The position numbers and the translations under genes were made by a program. Positions 53,602 to 62,355 of a DNA stretch of 64,000 nt are shown here, one piece after another. The DNA comes from Ardenticatenales bacterium (GTDB lineage Bacteria > Chloroflexota > Anaerolineae > Ardenticatenales > Ardenticatenaceae). The notes under the pieces are model-generated. The model ran no database searches and was not told where the DNA came from. It was given only the letters and a program-made list of their open reading frames with translations. The DNA lies in contig JACKAZ010000002.1 of the NCBI GenBank assembly GCA_020634795.1, positions 1-64,000 of the forward strand, written 5' to 3'. The stretch's first letter is position 1, and the number at the start of each line of letters is the position of its first letter.

Positions 53602-54204
53602 ATGCCAATCACGCCCATGGTACGTCACCGCTCCTGTGCGACGATCTGTCTGCTTTGCCTCATCCTGCTGGCGGTCGGCTGTGCGCCGCGCAGCAGCTCG
53701 GATGCGCCCATTGCCACCGCCCTCGTCACCCCGGCGCCGGGGGCCACCGCGACCGCCCGCCGCATCACCCTGTTCGACACCACGCCAACGACCGTTGCCC
53801 CAACCACGCAGCCCGTCGCAACGGCAACGGGGCCGAACGTGGTTGGGCAGGGGGAAGGCAACGACGCGGCCGTGGGGGACGCCGAAATCCGCGCGGCCTT
53901 CGCCACGGAACGCAGCGGCTTTATGGTCGTTGTCGAGGGCGTCGTGGCGCGACGGTTGGCCGATGACAACGACGGGTCGCGCCACCAGCGTTTCATTCTT
54001 GCGTTGCCGTCCGGCCACACCGTTTTGGTCAGCCATAACATCGACCTAGCGCCCTACGTGCCGCTCTCTGAGGGGGACGTGGTGCGGCTGCGCGGTCAGT
54101 ACGAGTGGAACGAACAGGGTGGTGTGCTCCATTGGACGCACCACGACCCGCAAGGGTATCACGAAGAAGGTTGGATCGAATGGGAGGGAGCGCGATTTGA
54201 GTAA
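53602..54204 (+). CDS. DUF3465-like lipoprotein
   Basis: Signal peptide with lipobox LLAVGC, then a Thr/Pro-rich linker to about 95. An OB-like domain follows: VVEGVVARRLADDNDGSRHQ, RFILALPSGHTVLVSHNIDL, DVVRLRGQYEWNEQGGVLHW and HHDPQGYHEEGWIEW. The GSRHQRF and HWTHHDP...GWI words match DUF3465, a family related to nucleic-acid-binding OB folds found in exported proteins. AGAAGAA precedes ATG 53602; ATG 53617 is an alternative. It is followed after 36 bp by a membrane phosphoesterase gene. Confidence 0.75.
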   Translation: MPITPMVRHRSCATICLLCLILLAVGCAPRSSSDAPIATALVTPAPGATATARRITLFDTTPTTVAPTTQPVATATGPNVVGQGEGNDAAVGDAEIRAAFATERSGFMVVVEGVVARRLADDNDGSRHQRFILALPSGHTVLVSHNIDLAPYVPLSEGDVVRLRGQYEWNEQGGVLHWTHHDPQGYHEEGWIEWEGARFE

Positions 54205-54240
54205 ATGCCGCGCTGGGTCCCCCATCGCTAGAAAGTAGCC

Positions 54241-55200
54241 ATGCTGATGAAAAGCTATCTCGCCCGCATCCTAATGGGTATCGCTGGACTGCTTACCCTG
54301 TTGACCCTGCTGGGCTTTCTGGGCACCCTCTACTGGCTCTTCGATGTGATGGCCTATTGGCGCCTGCAGTACGCGGTTCTCTTGTTGCTGCTCACGATTG
54401 GGCTTTTTCTGCTCAACCATCGCCGTGTGGCACGCTGGCTGCTGCTGCCCATGCTGCTGAACGTGGTGGCGCTCGCCCCCTTCTTCTTGCCCGATGACCC
54501 CCCGGTCGGTGAGGGTCCGACTCTGGCCGTGTTGGGCATCAACATCCAAGCAGAGACCGAGGATATGGCGCCTCTGGCCGCCCTTTTACAGGACGAGCAA
54601 CCCGACGTCGTGGTGGTCACCGAAGCGCAACCCAAGCACCTTAAGGGCTTGCAACAGCAGCTCCCCGACCTGTACCCATACGTCGTGGATGAGACGCAAG
54701 AAGGTTATTTTGGCATCTTGGTGTTGAGTAAGCGCCCCATCGCCGCCCAACAGAACCACCAATTGGGGATCAATGGCCATCTTTCCGTCGAGCTGTTGAT
54801 GGAGTGGCAGGGGAAGGAGATCACCATTTACGGAGTTCATCTGCATCCGCCCCTCAGTGAATGGGGCACCGAGCAACGGGACAGCGAACGCGCCGACTTG
54901 GCGATGATCATTGGCGGCATCGAAGAGCCACAGATCGTCGTGGGTGATTTCAATGCCACACCGTGGACCTACACCATGTCGGGCCTCACGAAAGCCGGCG
55001 AGCTTCGCCATGCCACGCGCGGCTTTGGGGTCTGGCCTACGTGGTGGATGGGCAGTCGACTGATCGGGCTTCCCTACGACCACATCTTGATTTCGCCCGA
55101 TTTTGTTTCCGAAGCCTTTGCGCTTGGCCCCGATGTCGGTTCCGATCACCTGCCCGTTATCGCTCGTATTCGATTCAGGGACCAGGCGGAGTCGAGATAG
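54241..55200 (+). CDS. membrane-bound endonuclease/exonuclease/phosphatase-fold protein
   Basis: Three N-terminal membrane helices (about 8-35, 40-58 and 64-80) precede an EEP catalytic domain: LGINIQAETEDMAPLAALLQ near 98-117, DVVVVTEAQPKHL with the metal Glu near 127, YGVHLHPPLSEWGTEQRDSE near 199, VVGDFNATPWTYTM near 232 and SDHLPVIARIRF at the end. All expected acid/His residues are present. Relatives cleave phosphodiester bonds in DNA, lipids or nucleotides; here the active site should face outside. Confidence 0.85.
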   Translation: MLMKSYLARILMGIAGLLTLLTLLGFLGTLYWLFDVMAYWRLQYAVLLLLLTIGLFLLNHRRVARWLLLPMLLNVVALAPFFLPDDPPVGEGPTLAVLGINIQAETEDMAPLAALLQDEQPDVVVVTEAQPKHLKGLQQQLPDLYPYVVDETQEGYFGILVLSKRPIAAQQNHQLGINGHLSVELLMEWQGKEITIYGVHLHPPLSEWGTEQRDSERADLAMIIGGIEEPQIVVGDFNATPWTYTMSGLTKAGELRHATRGFGVWPTWWMGSRLIGLPYDHILISPDFVSEAFALGPDVGSDHLPVIARIRFRDQAESR

Positions 55201-55303
55201 CCACATCGGTTGGCGCTAATCAGATCTGTCCGACGGATCAGGCGATCAAAAAGGTGCGGTGGGGATAGGACGTAGGCACCGACCGCCGGTTCGATTCAGG
55301 TCG

Positions 55304-55978
55304 CTACTTCGGGTCGATGTCGAGGCCATAGAGGCCGAAGGAAACATGCGACTGCGTCCCATATTTCTGCGGCTTGCCCAGCGAGAGCTGCCACCGATCA
55401 TAGGCCGCCTAGGAGAGCCATTGCGCTCCCTCCACCCCTTCGGCGGCGGCCTCGCTCGACAGCGTATGCGCCAGCGCATAATCATCGGGCGACGTCCCGT
55501 GATGCAGCACCATGGCCGCCAAATACTTCTCTTCTCCCGATCTGATCTCGCCCCCGTCGTTAAGCCGATAGATTTCGGCCAAACGGACCGCGTCCCGCCT
55601 CGGCTCGATGAAAATGCGCAGGGCGTGCCGATCCCGCTGATCCGTTTCGTAGAGGTAGGTGAGCTGCACGAGGGTCGATTCGGGCTGCGTGAGCACGGGC
55701 GGGGGCGTCGTCAGGTTTAGTGACAGGAGCGCTGCCCCGCCCGTCAGCGTCAGTAGCAGGGGGGCCTTGAGGGCGTTCCGCAGACGAAAGGTGCGAAACT
55801 TGGGGCGGAATCGTGCCACCAATCGGGAAAGCGCCCACAGCAGGGTGAGCGCGAGGGTCAGATAGTAGGCAACGACGAGCAATCCCACGCCGACAGAGCC
55901 AAGGGGCGCGTAGAAGGGAGCGATGAGTGCCGCGCCAACCACCGCCGCCAGCAACAGATAGAAATACTGCGAACGCAT
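55304..55978 (-). pseudogene. DUF6624-like membrane protein broken by an in-frame stop
   Basis: The frame from ATG 55978 encodes two N-terminal helices (QYFYLLLAAVVGAALIA and VGLLVVAYYLTLALTLLWAL), another near 75-90 and a soluble part with RLNDGGEIRSGEEKYLAAMV. A TAG at 55409-55411 interrupts it after EGAQWLS. The same frame continues for 34 codons with AAYDRWQLSLGKPQKYGTQ, a strongly conserved-type motif, to a stop at 55304. The total would be 224 codons. Either a point mutation, readthrough or a sequencing error explains this. Confidence 0.68.
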
Positions 55979-56075
55979 CGAACACCTTCCCTTTTGATTC
56001 GCAACCCACCTCTCCCCCCACTACGGGCGTACGCATTCTGGGTTGTAACGCACGGCCAATCGCTGCTCTGCAAAG

Positions 56076-56117
56076 TTGCGTTGCAACTCGCCTTCCCCTA
56101 TACTTACGAACGCTCGT
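56076..56117 (+). promoter_or_regulatory. promoter and operator of the TetR gene
   Basis: TTGCGT (56076-56081), a 17-bp spacer and TATACT (56099-56104), directly followed by the near-palindrome ACGAACGCTCGT (56106-56117). The palindrome sits where a repressor would block transcription start, so autoregulation is likely. Confidence 0.5.
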
Positions 56118-56183
56118 TAGCCTTAAGGAAGACAAAGCCACGCCCCGTGGCACAACGCCAGTCTGCAGCGCATCACCCGCGCT

Positions 56184-56786
56184 GTGGCAAGGACAACTAC
56201 CCCCACCATGGAAAGCGCCCGAAAGCAAGAAATCATCGCGGAAGCCGCGCAGCTCTTTGCAACGCGGGGTTACCACGCCACGTCGATGCGTGACTTGGCC
56301 AAAGCGTTGGCGTTGCAGGGCGGCTCGTTGTACTCCCACATCGACAGCAAGGAAGAACTGCTCTGGTTGATCGTGGATGAGGCCGCGAGCCAATTCCTGG
56401 CCATGCTCCACGCGGTTACCGCGTCCGACACGCCGCCCGAGGCAACGTTGCGTGACGCGGTGCGCGGCCACGTGGGGGTCATCGCGAACGACCTGGCAGC
56501 CGCGACGGTCTATTTCCACGAGTGGCGCTTCCTGACCGAACCACGCCGTAGCGCCTTCTTGGCACGCCGTCGCGACTACGAAGCACGCTTCCGCCAAATC
56601 GTCGCGGCGGCGGTCGTGGATTCGCCTGCGGTCGATCCAAAGTGGGCCACCACGTTGATTCTTTCGGCCACCAACTGGCTCTACCAGTGGTACGATCCCG
56701 CCGGCCCGCTTCCGCCCGACGAGCTGGCCGACCGCTACATCACCATGCTATTCCACGGCATCCTCATGCCGCAGCCAGTACCTTAA
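56184..56786 (+). CDS. TetR/AcrR-family transcriptional regulator
   Basis: The 200-residue protein has an N-terminal helix-turn-helix (RKQEIIAEAAQLFATRGYHA, DLAKALALQGGSLYSHIDSK near 37-56) and a helical ligand-binding C-terminal domain. N-terminal wording MARTTTPT resembles many TetR starts, so GTG 56184 is used; ATG 56208 is possible. The C-terminal helices resemble acyl-CoA-responsive TetR proteins. It is upstream of the paa genes and may control them with phenylacetyl-CoA or another acyl-CoA as ligand (inference). Confidence 0.85.
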   Translation: MARTTTPTMESARKQEIIAEAAQLFATRGYHATSMRDLAKALALQGGSLYSHIDSKEELLWLIVDEAASQFLAMLHAVTASDTPPEATLRDAVRGHVGVIANDLAAATVYFHEWRFLTEPRRSAFLARRRDYEARFRQIVAAAVVDSPAVDPKWATTLILSATNWLYQWYDPAGPLPPDELADRYITMLFHGILMPQPVP

Positions 56787-56788
56787 CC

Positions 56789-56977
56789 ATGTCAGCATTC
56801 GACGCGATGGTCGTGATCTTCATCTTTTTTGCGCTCGTCACCCTGGCCTTCGGCCTGCTCGCCCTCTTTCGCCGCGAGCAACGGGCCGTTTTCGGCCTGC
56901 TGGCGGCCATGGTGGGATTGTTCGTCCTGCTCACAGGGACCGTGCTCTACGTCGCCAACAACATCTTGCCGAGATAG
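56789..56977 (+). CDS. small two-helix membrane protein
   Basis: The 62-residue protein consists of two hydrophobic helices, MVVIFIFFALVTLAFGLLAL and AVFGLLAAMVGLFVLLTGTV, joined by a basic turn FRREQR. It starts three bases after the regulator stop, so the genes are probably cotranscribed. No family is recognised. Confidence 0.6.
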   Translation: MSAFDAMVVIFIFFALVTLAFGLLALFRREQRAVFGLLAAMVGLFVLLTGTVLYVANNILPR

Positions 56978-57109
56978 GCACGCTGTCGAGAATCGTGAAT
57001 CGGGCGCCTTGTTATTCCATGATTTGCAACGCATCCCATGCACCATGCACCCGCCTGCCAATAAACGACTATAGACGCAACACGCAACACGTAACACGAA
57101 GGAGCCCCC

Positions 57110-58105
57110 ATGTACGGATCCGTCTACACCGACCCGAACGCGCCCGATGTCGTCGAAACGGCGGCGGGCGAGATCATCACGTCGGATATGCCCGAACATC
57201 CCGATTATGAGGCCCACCTGGTCGCTTTCGAGGCGCGCATCGACGCGGGCGAAAAGATCGAGCCGGATGATTGGATGCCCCGCCGCTACCGCGACCAGCT
57301 CATCCGCCTGATCCAGCAACACGCCAATTCCGAGTTAATCGGGGCGCTGCCCGAAGGGACATGGATCCCCTACGCCCCCTCGCTCAAGCGCAAGAAGGCG
57401 CTGACCGCGAAGGTGCAGGACGAGGTCGGCCACGCCCAGTTGCTCTATCGCGCCGCCGAAACGCTCGGCAAGCCGCGCGAAGAGATGATGGCTGAACTGA
57501 ACGATGGCAGCAGCAAATGGAGCAATGTCTTCGCCTACCCGGCCGAAACGTGGGCCGATGTCGCGGTCATTGCATGGCTGATCGATGGCGCGGCCATCGT
57601 CAACCAGACGATCATGGCCAACGGCTCGTACGGCCCCTACGGTCGCGCGCTGAAGCGGATCTGCTACGAAGAATCTTTCCACATGAAGCATGGCGAAGAT
57701 ATGATCATCACGCTGATGGAAGGCTCCGAGGCACAGCGCCAACAGGTGCAGGAGGCGCTCAATCGTTGGTACTGGCCGCTGATCATGTTCTTCGGCCCCC
57801 ACGATAAGCAGTCGGTCCACACCGAACAGCTCAAGAAATGGGGCGTGAAGCCCAAGACCAACGACGAGCAGCGTCAGGAATTTCTGGGCAAATATATGCC
57901 GCGCATCTACGAGCTGGGGCTGACGGTGCCCGATCCTGACATGCACTACGACGAGGCCAGCGGTGAGTGGCGCCATGGCGAGGCGCCGTGGGATGAATTT
58001 TACCAAGTCATCCGGGGCAACGGCCCCATGAGCGCCGAACGGCTCGCTACCCGCCGCCTCGCCTACGACGAAGGCAAATGGGTCCGTGAAGCGCTGGAGC
58101 GGTAG
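57110..58105 (+). CDS. paaA: 1,2-phenylacetyl-CoA epoxidase catalytic subunit PaaA
   Basis: Di-iron oxygenase subunit that epoxidises the ring of phenylacetyl-CoA. The 331 residues contain ferritin-like helices with iron-ligand motifs: AKVQDEVGHAQLLYRAAETL near 104-123 (E..H) and RICYEESFHMKHGEDMI near 183-199 (EE..H). The C-terminal part, HYDEASGEWRHGEAPWDEFY, resembles PaaA. GAAGGAGCC precedes the ATG. It is separated from paaB by a HicBA cassette between direct repeats. Confidence 0.93.
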   Translation: MYGSVYTDPNAPDVVETAAGEIITSDMPEHPDYEAHLVAFEARIDAGEKIEPDDWMPRRYRDQLIRLIQQHANSELIGALPEGTWIPYAPSLKRKKALTAKVQDEVGHAQLLYRAAETLGKPREEMMAELNDGSSKWSNVFAYPAETWADVAVIAWLIDGAAIVNQTIMANGSYGPYGRALKRICYEESFHMKHGEDMIITLMEGSEAQRQQVQEALNRWYWPLIMFFGPHDKQSVHTEQLKKWGVKPKTNDEQRQEFLGKYMPRIYELGLTVPDPDMHYDEASGEWRHGEAPWDEFYQVIRGNGPMSAERLATRRLAYDEGKWVREALER

Positions 58106-58164
58106 GGCCGTTTACGGGGCGTGAGCGTGATCGGGGTCTGCACAACCACGGGGCGTCTTGGGTG

Positions 58165-58420
58165 GCGAATGGCGAATGGGTCGGGGGTGGGAAGTGTATC
58201 GGCGCGCTGCCGTTGGGGGTTGGTTGGCCTGTAGTCGTACTCACTTCGTGACGCAAGCATCGAGCATCGAAACAGGTTGCTTTTTTATCGCAAGGCAACG
58301 TTGATCTGATCCTTTCACCCGACTCTTAAATCGAGAAGGGCAGCCGTTGCGTCCCCTCGCATGGGAAGGGAACGGACGCCCCCTGCCCGCTGCGCAAGCC
58401 CAAGCGACAGAGGCGAATGG
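58165..58420. repeat. 256-bp direct repeat, copy 1
   Basis: Nearly identical to 58985-59241: four differences by eye, including one extra C in the second copy. It includes GAAACAGGTTGCTTTTTTATCG, a possible terminator tail, in both copies. Confidence 0.92.
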
Positions 58421-58461
58421 TGGCCCGTCACTCATCCACGGCCCAATCTCAGGGAGAAATC

Positions 58462-58689
58462 ATGGAGAAGCAGATAAAGATCATCGTCGAGAAACACAGT
58501 GATGGCTATGTTGCCTATCCGGTTGGGCTGAATGGTGTGGTGGTGGCGGAGGGGGATAGTTACGAAGAAGCCGTTGCCGAGGTGAAGTCAGCCATCGCAT
58601 TTCACATCGAGACTTTTGGACGAAGTGTGATTGAGGAAGACGACTGGGCTCAGGAGGTTTATGTGACAGAAGCCGCTATGCCGATCTGA
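58462..58689 (+). CDS. hicB: HicB-like antitoxin
   Basis: The 75-residue protein reads MEKQIKIIVEKHSDGYVAYP, then VVVAEGDSYEEAVAEVKSAI and FHIETFG. The partial RNase-H-like fold (HSDGYVAYP...GDSYEEA...I..H) is the HicB signature. AGGGAGAAATC gives a ribosome site. It precedes the toxin gene with a TGATG overlap, the hicBA order. No separate DNA-binding domain is visible after the core. Confidence 0.8.
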   Translation: MEKQIKIIVEKHSDGYVAYPVGLNGVVVAEGDSYEEAVAEVKSAIAFHIETFGRSVIEEDDWAQEVYVTEAAMPI

Positions 58690-58928
58690 TGAGTAAGTTC
58701 CCGGTTGATGCACCTAAGCGGAAAGTGGTGCGGGCCTTAGAAGCACTAGGGTTCGAGATCATACGCGAGGCCAATCACATCGCATTATCAAGAGAGAACT
58801 CGGACGGTAGCCGCACGCCACTGACCATGCCCAACCATCGTACAATCAAGGGATCAACGCTCCGAACAATCCTCAGGCAAGCGCAGATTACACGCGACGA
58901 GTTCCTGGAAGTGTATGACGATTCTTGA
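58689..58928 (+). CDS. hicA: HicA-like toxin
   Basis: The 79-residue protein contains VVRALEALGFEIIREANHIA, LSRENSDGSRTPLTMPNH and GSTLRTILRQAQITRDEFLE. The catalytic His in P(N)H.....GTL is present. It is a dsRBD-fold mRNA interferase. The gene lies inside the paa cluster and is bounded by the 256-bp repeats. Confidence 0.85.
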   Translation: MSKFPVDAPKRKVVRALEALGFEIIREANHIALSRENSDGSRTPLTMPNHRTIKGSTLRTILRQAQITRDEFLEVYDDS

Positions 58929-58984
58929 TACCTGCACCGATCACCTTCGCTTTCGATGTAAACATTAGACGTCGCAGGACTGGA

Positions 58985-59241
58985 GCGAATGGCGAATGGG
59001 GCGGGGGTGGGAAGTGTATCGGCGCGCTGCCGTTGGGGGTTGGTTGGCCTGTAGTCGTACTCACTTCGTGACGCAAGCATCGAGCATCGAAACAGGTTGC
59101 TTTTTTATCGCAAGGCAACGTTGATCTGATCCTTTCACCCGACTCTTAAATCGAGAAGGGCAGCCGTTGCGTCCCCTCGCATGGGAAGGGAACGGATGCC
59201 CCCTGCCCGCTGCGCCAAGCCCAAGCGACAGAGGCGAATGG
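58985..59241. repeat. 256-bp direct repeat, copy 2
   Basis: Second copy, 820 bp after the first in the same orientation. It ends at GAGGCGAATGG like the first copy. The sequence beyond it (CGCAAGCAGC) leads into paaB. Confidence 0.92.
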
Positions 59242-59340
59242 CGCAAGCAGCTTCATCCCATAAAGTCAAACACGCAACAGTCACACTTTCCACCCTCAAC
59301 CCGAATCAAACACCTCTGACCCTTGCCCACGGAGCCCCCA

Positions 59341-59744
59341 TGAAAGAAGCAAGCTGGACCTTTAACCCCTACCATCAACGGATCGACGAAGCGATGACGG
59401 AACATGCCCAGCCACGGGGCGCGGACACCGAATGGCCCGCGTGGGAAGTCTTTCAGCAGCAGCGGCGCGGGGATGCCTTCGAGCATGTAGGCGCGGTCCA
59501 CGCCAGCGATGGTGATCTGGCGCTACTGATGGCGAAGGAGCAGTTCGCGCGACGCGGCAAGATGGTGCAGCTCTGGGTTGTCCCGAGCGATGCCATCGTC
59601 GCCAGTCCGCTGGCCGACAGCGACATCTACGACCAAGCGACGGACAAAAGCTACCGCGAAGCCTTTGGCTACCGGCTGGCCCAACGTAAGCGGGCGCTCG
59701 TGCGCGAGGTCGAGGCGCGGCAGGGCAAGGAGTCGGCCTCGTGA
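59341..59744 (+). CDS. paaB: 1,2-phenylacetyl-CoA epoxidase subunit PaaB
   Basis: The 134-residue protein reads TEWPAWEVFQQQRRGDAFEH, VGAVHASDGDLALLMAKEQF and MVQLWVVPSDAIVASPLADS, the PaaB fold that bridges the epoxidase complex. The family normally has the WEVF.Q...G..H.HVG.V.A.D...A...A....R pattern seen here. ATG 59341 follows GGAGCCCCC. It overlaps paaC by four bases. Confidence 0.9.
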
Positions 59745-60493
59745 GCGATCCGCGTCAACTGCTGCTGCTGGCCCTCGGCGACGATGAACTGATCCTCGGC
59801 CACCGTGCCACCGAGTGGACAGGGCTTGGGCCAATTTTGGAGGCCGATCTCGCGCTGTCGTCCATCTCGCAAGACGAGATTGGCCACGCTGAACTGTTCT
59901 ACGGCTTGGCCCACGCACGGGGCGCCCCCTCGCCGGAAGCACTCGTCTTCTATCGGGCCGACCCCGCCGAGTGGCGCAACGCCCAGCTCTGCGAGCTGCC
60001 GCGTGGCGATTGGGGCGATACGGTGGTGCGCCACTTCCTCTACGATCTGGCCGAACAGATTCGACTGACCGCGCTTGCGGATTCCCACGACCACGAGCTT
60101 GCCGCCATTGCCAAAAAGATTCGCCCCGAAGAGAAGTACCATTTGTTGCACGGGCGCACGTGGATGCGCCGTTTGGCACATGGCACCGAAGAAAGCCATC
60201 GGCGCATCCAGCGGGCCGTCGATCGGCTGCTGCCCTACGCCTTTGGCCTCTGGGAGCCGTTTCCCGACGAAGAAACGTTGGTGGCCGACGGCGTTATTCC
60301 GCCGTCGGAAACCTTGCGCGACCAATGGTGGGACGCGGTCAGTGTCGCGTTGAGCGGTGCCCTCACGTTGCCCGATTTCGATGGGATCACGCCGGTGATC
60401 GGCGGTCGGCAGGGCCACCACAGCGATGAGCTGCCCCAGCTCCTCGACGCGATGCAACATCTGCATCGGGCGCTGCCGGGCACGGTGTGGTAA
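59741..60493 (+). CDS. paaC: 1,2-phenylacetyl-CoA epoxidase structural subunit PaaC
   Basis: Begins with GTG overlapping the paaB stop (GTGA). The 250-residue ferritin-like protein has LLLALGDDELILGHRATEWT near 8-27, SISQDEIGHAELFYGLA near 41-57 and KKIRPEEKYHLLHGRTWMRR near 125-144. PaaC stabilises PaaA in the complex and lacks a working iron site in known examples; here several iron-like residues are kept in part. Confidence 0.92.
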   Translation: MSDPRQLLLLALGDDELILGHRATEWTGLGPILEADLALSSISQDEIGHAELFYGLAHARGAPSPEALVFYRADPAEWRNAQLCELPRGDWGDTVVRHFLYDLAEQIRLTALADSHDHELAAIAKKIRPEEKYHLLHGRTWMRRLAHGTEESHRRIQRAVDRLLPYAFGLWEPFPDEETLVADGVIPPSETLRDQWWDAVSVALSGALTLPDFDGITPVIGGRQGHHSDELPQLLDAMQHLHRALPGTVW

Positions 60494-60668
60494 GGCCGCG
60501 CGACATCCACCAGCAGTGGTCGCACGGTAGCAGGCCCCCTTGGTGTCCTCTGGTACAGGAAAGCAAACGGTACTTTCATTGACCGCCTAACCGAATCGCC
60601 GCTCGGTCCACAGTCGGAGACCGAGCGCAAGTCCCAACGCTCTGCTTGGAAAAATGTGGGAGACGCTA

Positions 60669-61187
60669 ATGATCGCCACACAACCTATCACCGAAGCCGC
60701 CGTCTGGTCCGCCCTTGACGCTGTCACGGACCCCGAAATCCCCGTGGTGAGCGTCGTCGAGCTTGGCATCATCCAAGGGGTGACCGTGGATGCGCAAGGG
60801 GTGACCGTGGCAATGACACCGACCTTCGCGGGCTGCCCCGCGCTCTACCTGATGCAAGAAGAGATCGCGCAGGCGGTGGTCGATCTGGGGCTGTCGCCCG
60901 AGCAGGTGCAGGTGCAGCTACAGCTCGACCCCCCATGGAGCAGTGAACGGATCACGGAATCGGGCCGCGTCAAGCTCGCCAGCATCGGTCTGGCCCCCCC
61001 AGAACGGGTGCCGAGCGCGGGCGGCCTGATCGCCGTGGACGAGATCATGCTGGCGGACGGGGTCGAATGTCCCTTCTGCCACTCCCACGCGACTGAACTC
61101 GAAAGCCCCTTCGGCCCCACCATGTGCCGCTCTCTCTACTACTGCCACGGCTGCAAGCAACCGTTCGAGAAGTTCAAGGCGTTGTAA
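60669..61187 (+). CDS. paaD: PaaD, epoxidase maturation protein
   Basis: The 172-residue protein has an N-terminal MIP18/DUF59 domain (VTDPEIPVVSVVELGIIQGV near 18-37, FAGCPALYLMQEEIAQAV) and a C-terminal zinc-ribbon-like region CPFCHSHATELESPFGPTMC plus CHGCKQPFEKFKAL. It is thought to help assemble the iron cofactor of the paa monooxygenase. GGGAG seven bases before ATG 60669 decides the start over ATG 60654. No reductase gene paaE follows here. Confidence 0.88.
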   Translation: MIATQPITEAAVWSALDAVTDPEIPVVSVVELGIIQGVTVDAQGVTVAMTPTFAGCPALYLMQEEIAQAVVDLGLSPEQVQVQLQLDPPWSSERITESGRVKLASIGLAPPERVPSAGGLIAVDEIMLADGVECPFCHSHATELESPFGPTMCRSLYYCHGCKQPFEKFKAL

Positions 61188-61257
61188 GCCCGGCGCTCAT
61201 CGACAAAGCGCTGCCGCATGACGGGCGATCCGAAACCGGATCGCGAATGGGGCGCCC

Positions 61258-61455
61258 ATGTTAACCGTAGAGGCGCTGTCTTTTCGCTATCATCGATTGA
61301 CGGTGTTCTCAGAGCTGTCATTCGAGTTGGCGGGGGGCGAGATCGGTGTGCTGGTGGGCGCGAACGGCTCTGGCAAATCCACATTGCTGAGCTGCCTTGC
61401 GGGATGGGCGCGACCGCAGAGCGGACACATAAAGCGCCTCATCCTCAACGCCTGA
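61258..61455 (+). pseudogene. N-terminal fragment of an ABC-transporter ATPase
   Basis: The 65-codon frame encodes LTVEALSFRYHRLTVFSELS, then ELAGGEIGVLVGANGSGKST with a full Walker A and LLSCLAGWARPQSGHI, then diverges and stops. Signature and Walker B parts are absent. It is therefore a truncated relic, not a working ATPase. It sits between paaD and the PhzF-like gene. Confidence 0.8.
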
Positions 61456-61512
61456 CTCACGGTCGGCAGTTTGCCTGTCATCACTTTCGCACCCTCTCAC
61501 TCAGGAGCCCAC

Positions 61513-62355
61513 ATGCCCCACCGACTCAGCCTCGTCGACGTTTTCGCCGAAACGCCCTTCAGCGGCAACCCGCTGGCCGTCGTGCATGAAGCGGACGGTC
61601 TGTCGAGCGAGGCGATGCAGCGCATCACGCGCTGGCACAACCTGTCCGAAACGGCCTTCCTGCTGCGGCCAACGATTGAGGGTGCGGATTATCGGGTGCG
61701 CATCTTCACCCTCAGTCGCGAGCTACCCTTCGCAGGTCACCCCACGCTGGGCAGTTGTCAGGCGTGGCTGGACGCGGGGGGACTCCCCCAACAGAACGAC
61801 GAGATCGTACAGGAATGTGGCGTCGGCTTGGTGCGGATCCGCCCCAGCGCAGACGGGCGTCTGGCCTTCGCTGCGCCCCCCCTACGCCGCGCAGGGTCGG
61901 TCGAGGAAACGACCGTACAAGCCGCCGCCCGCCAGCTCGGTCTCGCACGCGAGCAGATCAGCGCCGCGCAATGGGCCGACAACGGACCGGGCTGGTTGGC
62001 CGTCGTCCTGCCCTCGGTCGAGCAGTTGCTTGCCATCAGCCCCCAGCGCAACCCCGCGACTCCGCTGAAAGTGGGCGCCATCGCGTTTTACGATTCGGGC
62101 GCGGCGGCGTATGCGGTGCGCACCTTCTTCCCCGATCAGCAAGGCACGATCTTCGAAGACCCGGTGACGGGCAGCTTCAACGCCGCGGCCGCGCAATGGC
62201 TGTTGCAGCGCGGGCAAGTCAGCGCCCCTTACGCCGTGCGGCAGGGCCAAGCGCTGGGTCGCGATGGATGGCTTTTCATCGATCAATCAGCGGATGGCAC
62301 CGTTTGGGTCGGCGGCCGAGCGCTGTCCCTTGTCGCGGGGGAAACGGCGTGGTAA
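61513..62355 (+). CDS. PhzF-family isomerase/epimerase
   Basis: The 280-residue protein begins HRLSLVDVFAETPFSGNPLA and has NLSETAFLLRP near 43-53 with the family's catalytic Glu. Then come YRVRIFTLSRELPFAGHPTL and a second half with FEDPVTGSFNAAAAQWLLQR near 213-232. This two-lobed diaminopimelate-epimerase-like fold isomerises small cyclic or amino-acid substrates. The natural substrate of most members is unknown and phenazine genes are absent here. CAGGAG gives a good ribosome site for ATG 61513. Confidence 0.85.
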   Translation: MPHRLSLVDVFAETPFSGNPLAVVHEADGLSSEAMQRITRWHNLSETAFLLRPTIEGADYRVRIFTLSRELPFAGHPTLGSCQAWLDAGGLPQQNDEIVQECGVGLVRIRPSADGRLAFAAPPLRRAGSVEETTVQAAARQLGLAREQISAAQWADNGPGWLAVVLPSVEQLLAISPQRNPATPLKVGAIAFYDSGAAAYAVRTFFPDQQGTIFEDPVTGSFNAAAAQWLLQRGQVSAPYAVRQGQALGRDGWLFIDQSADGTVWVGGRALSLVAGETAW

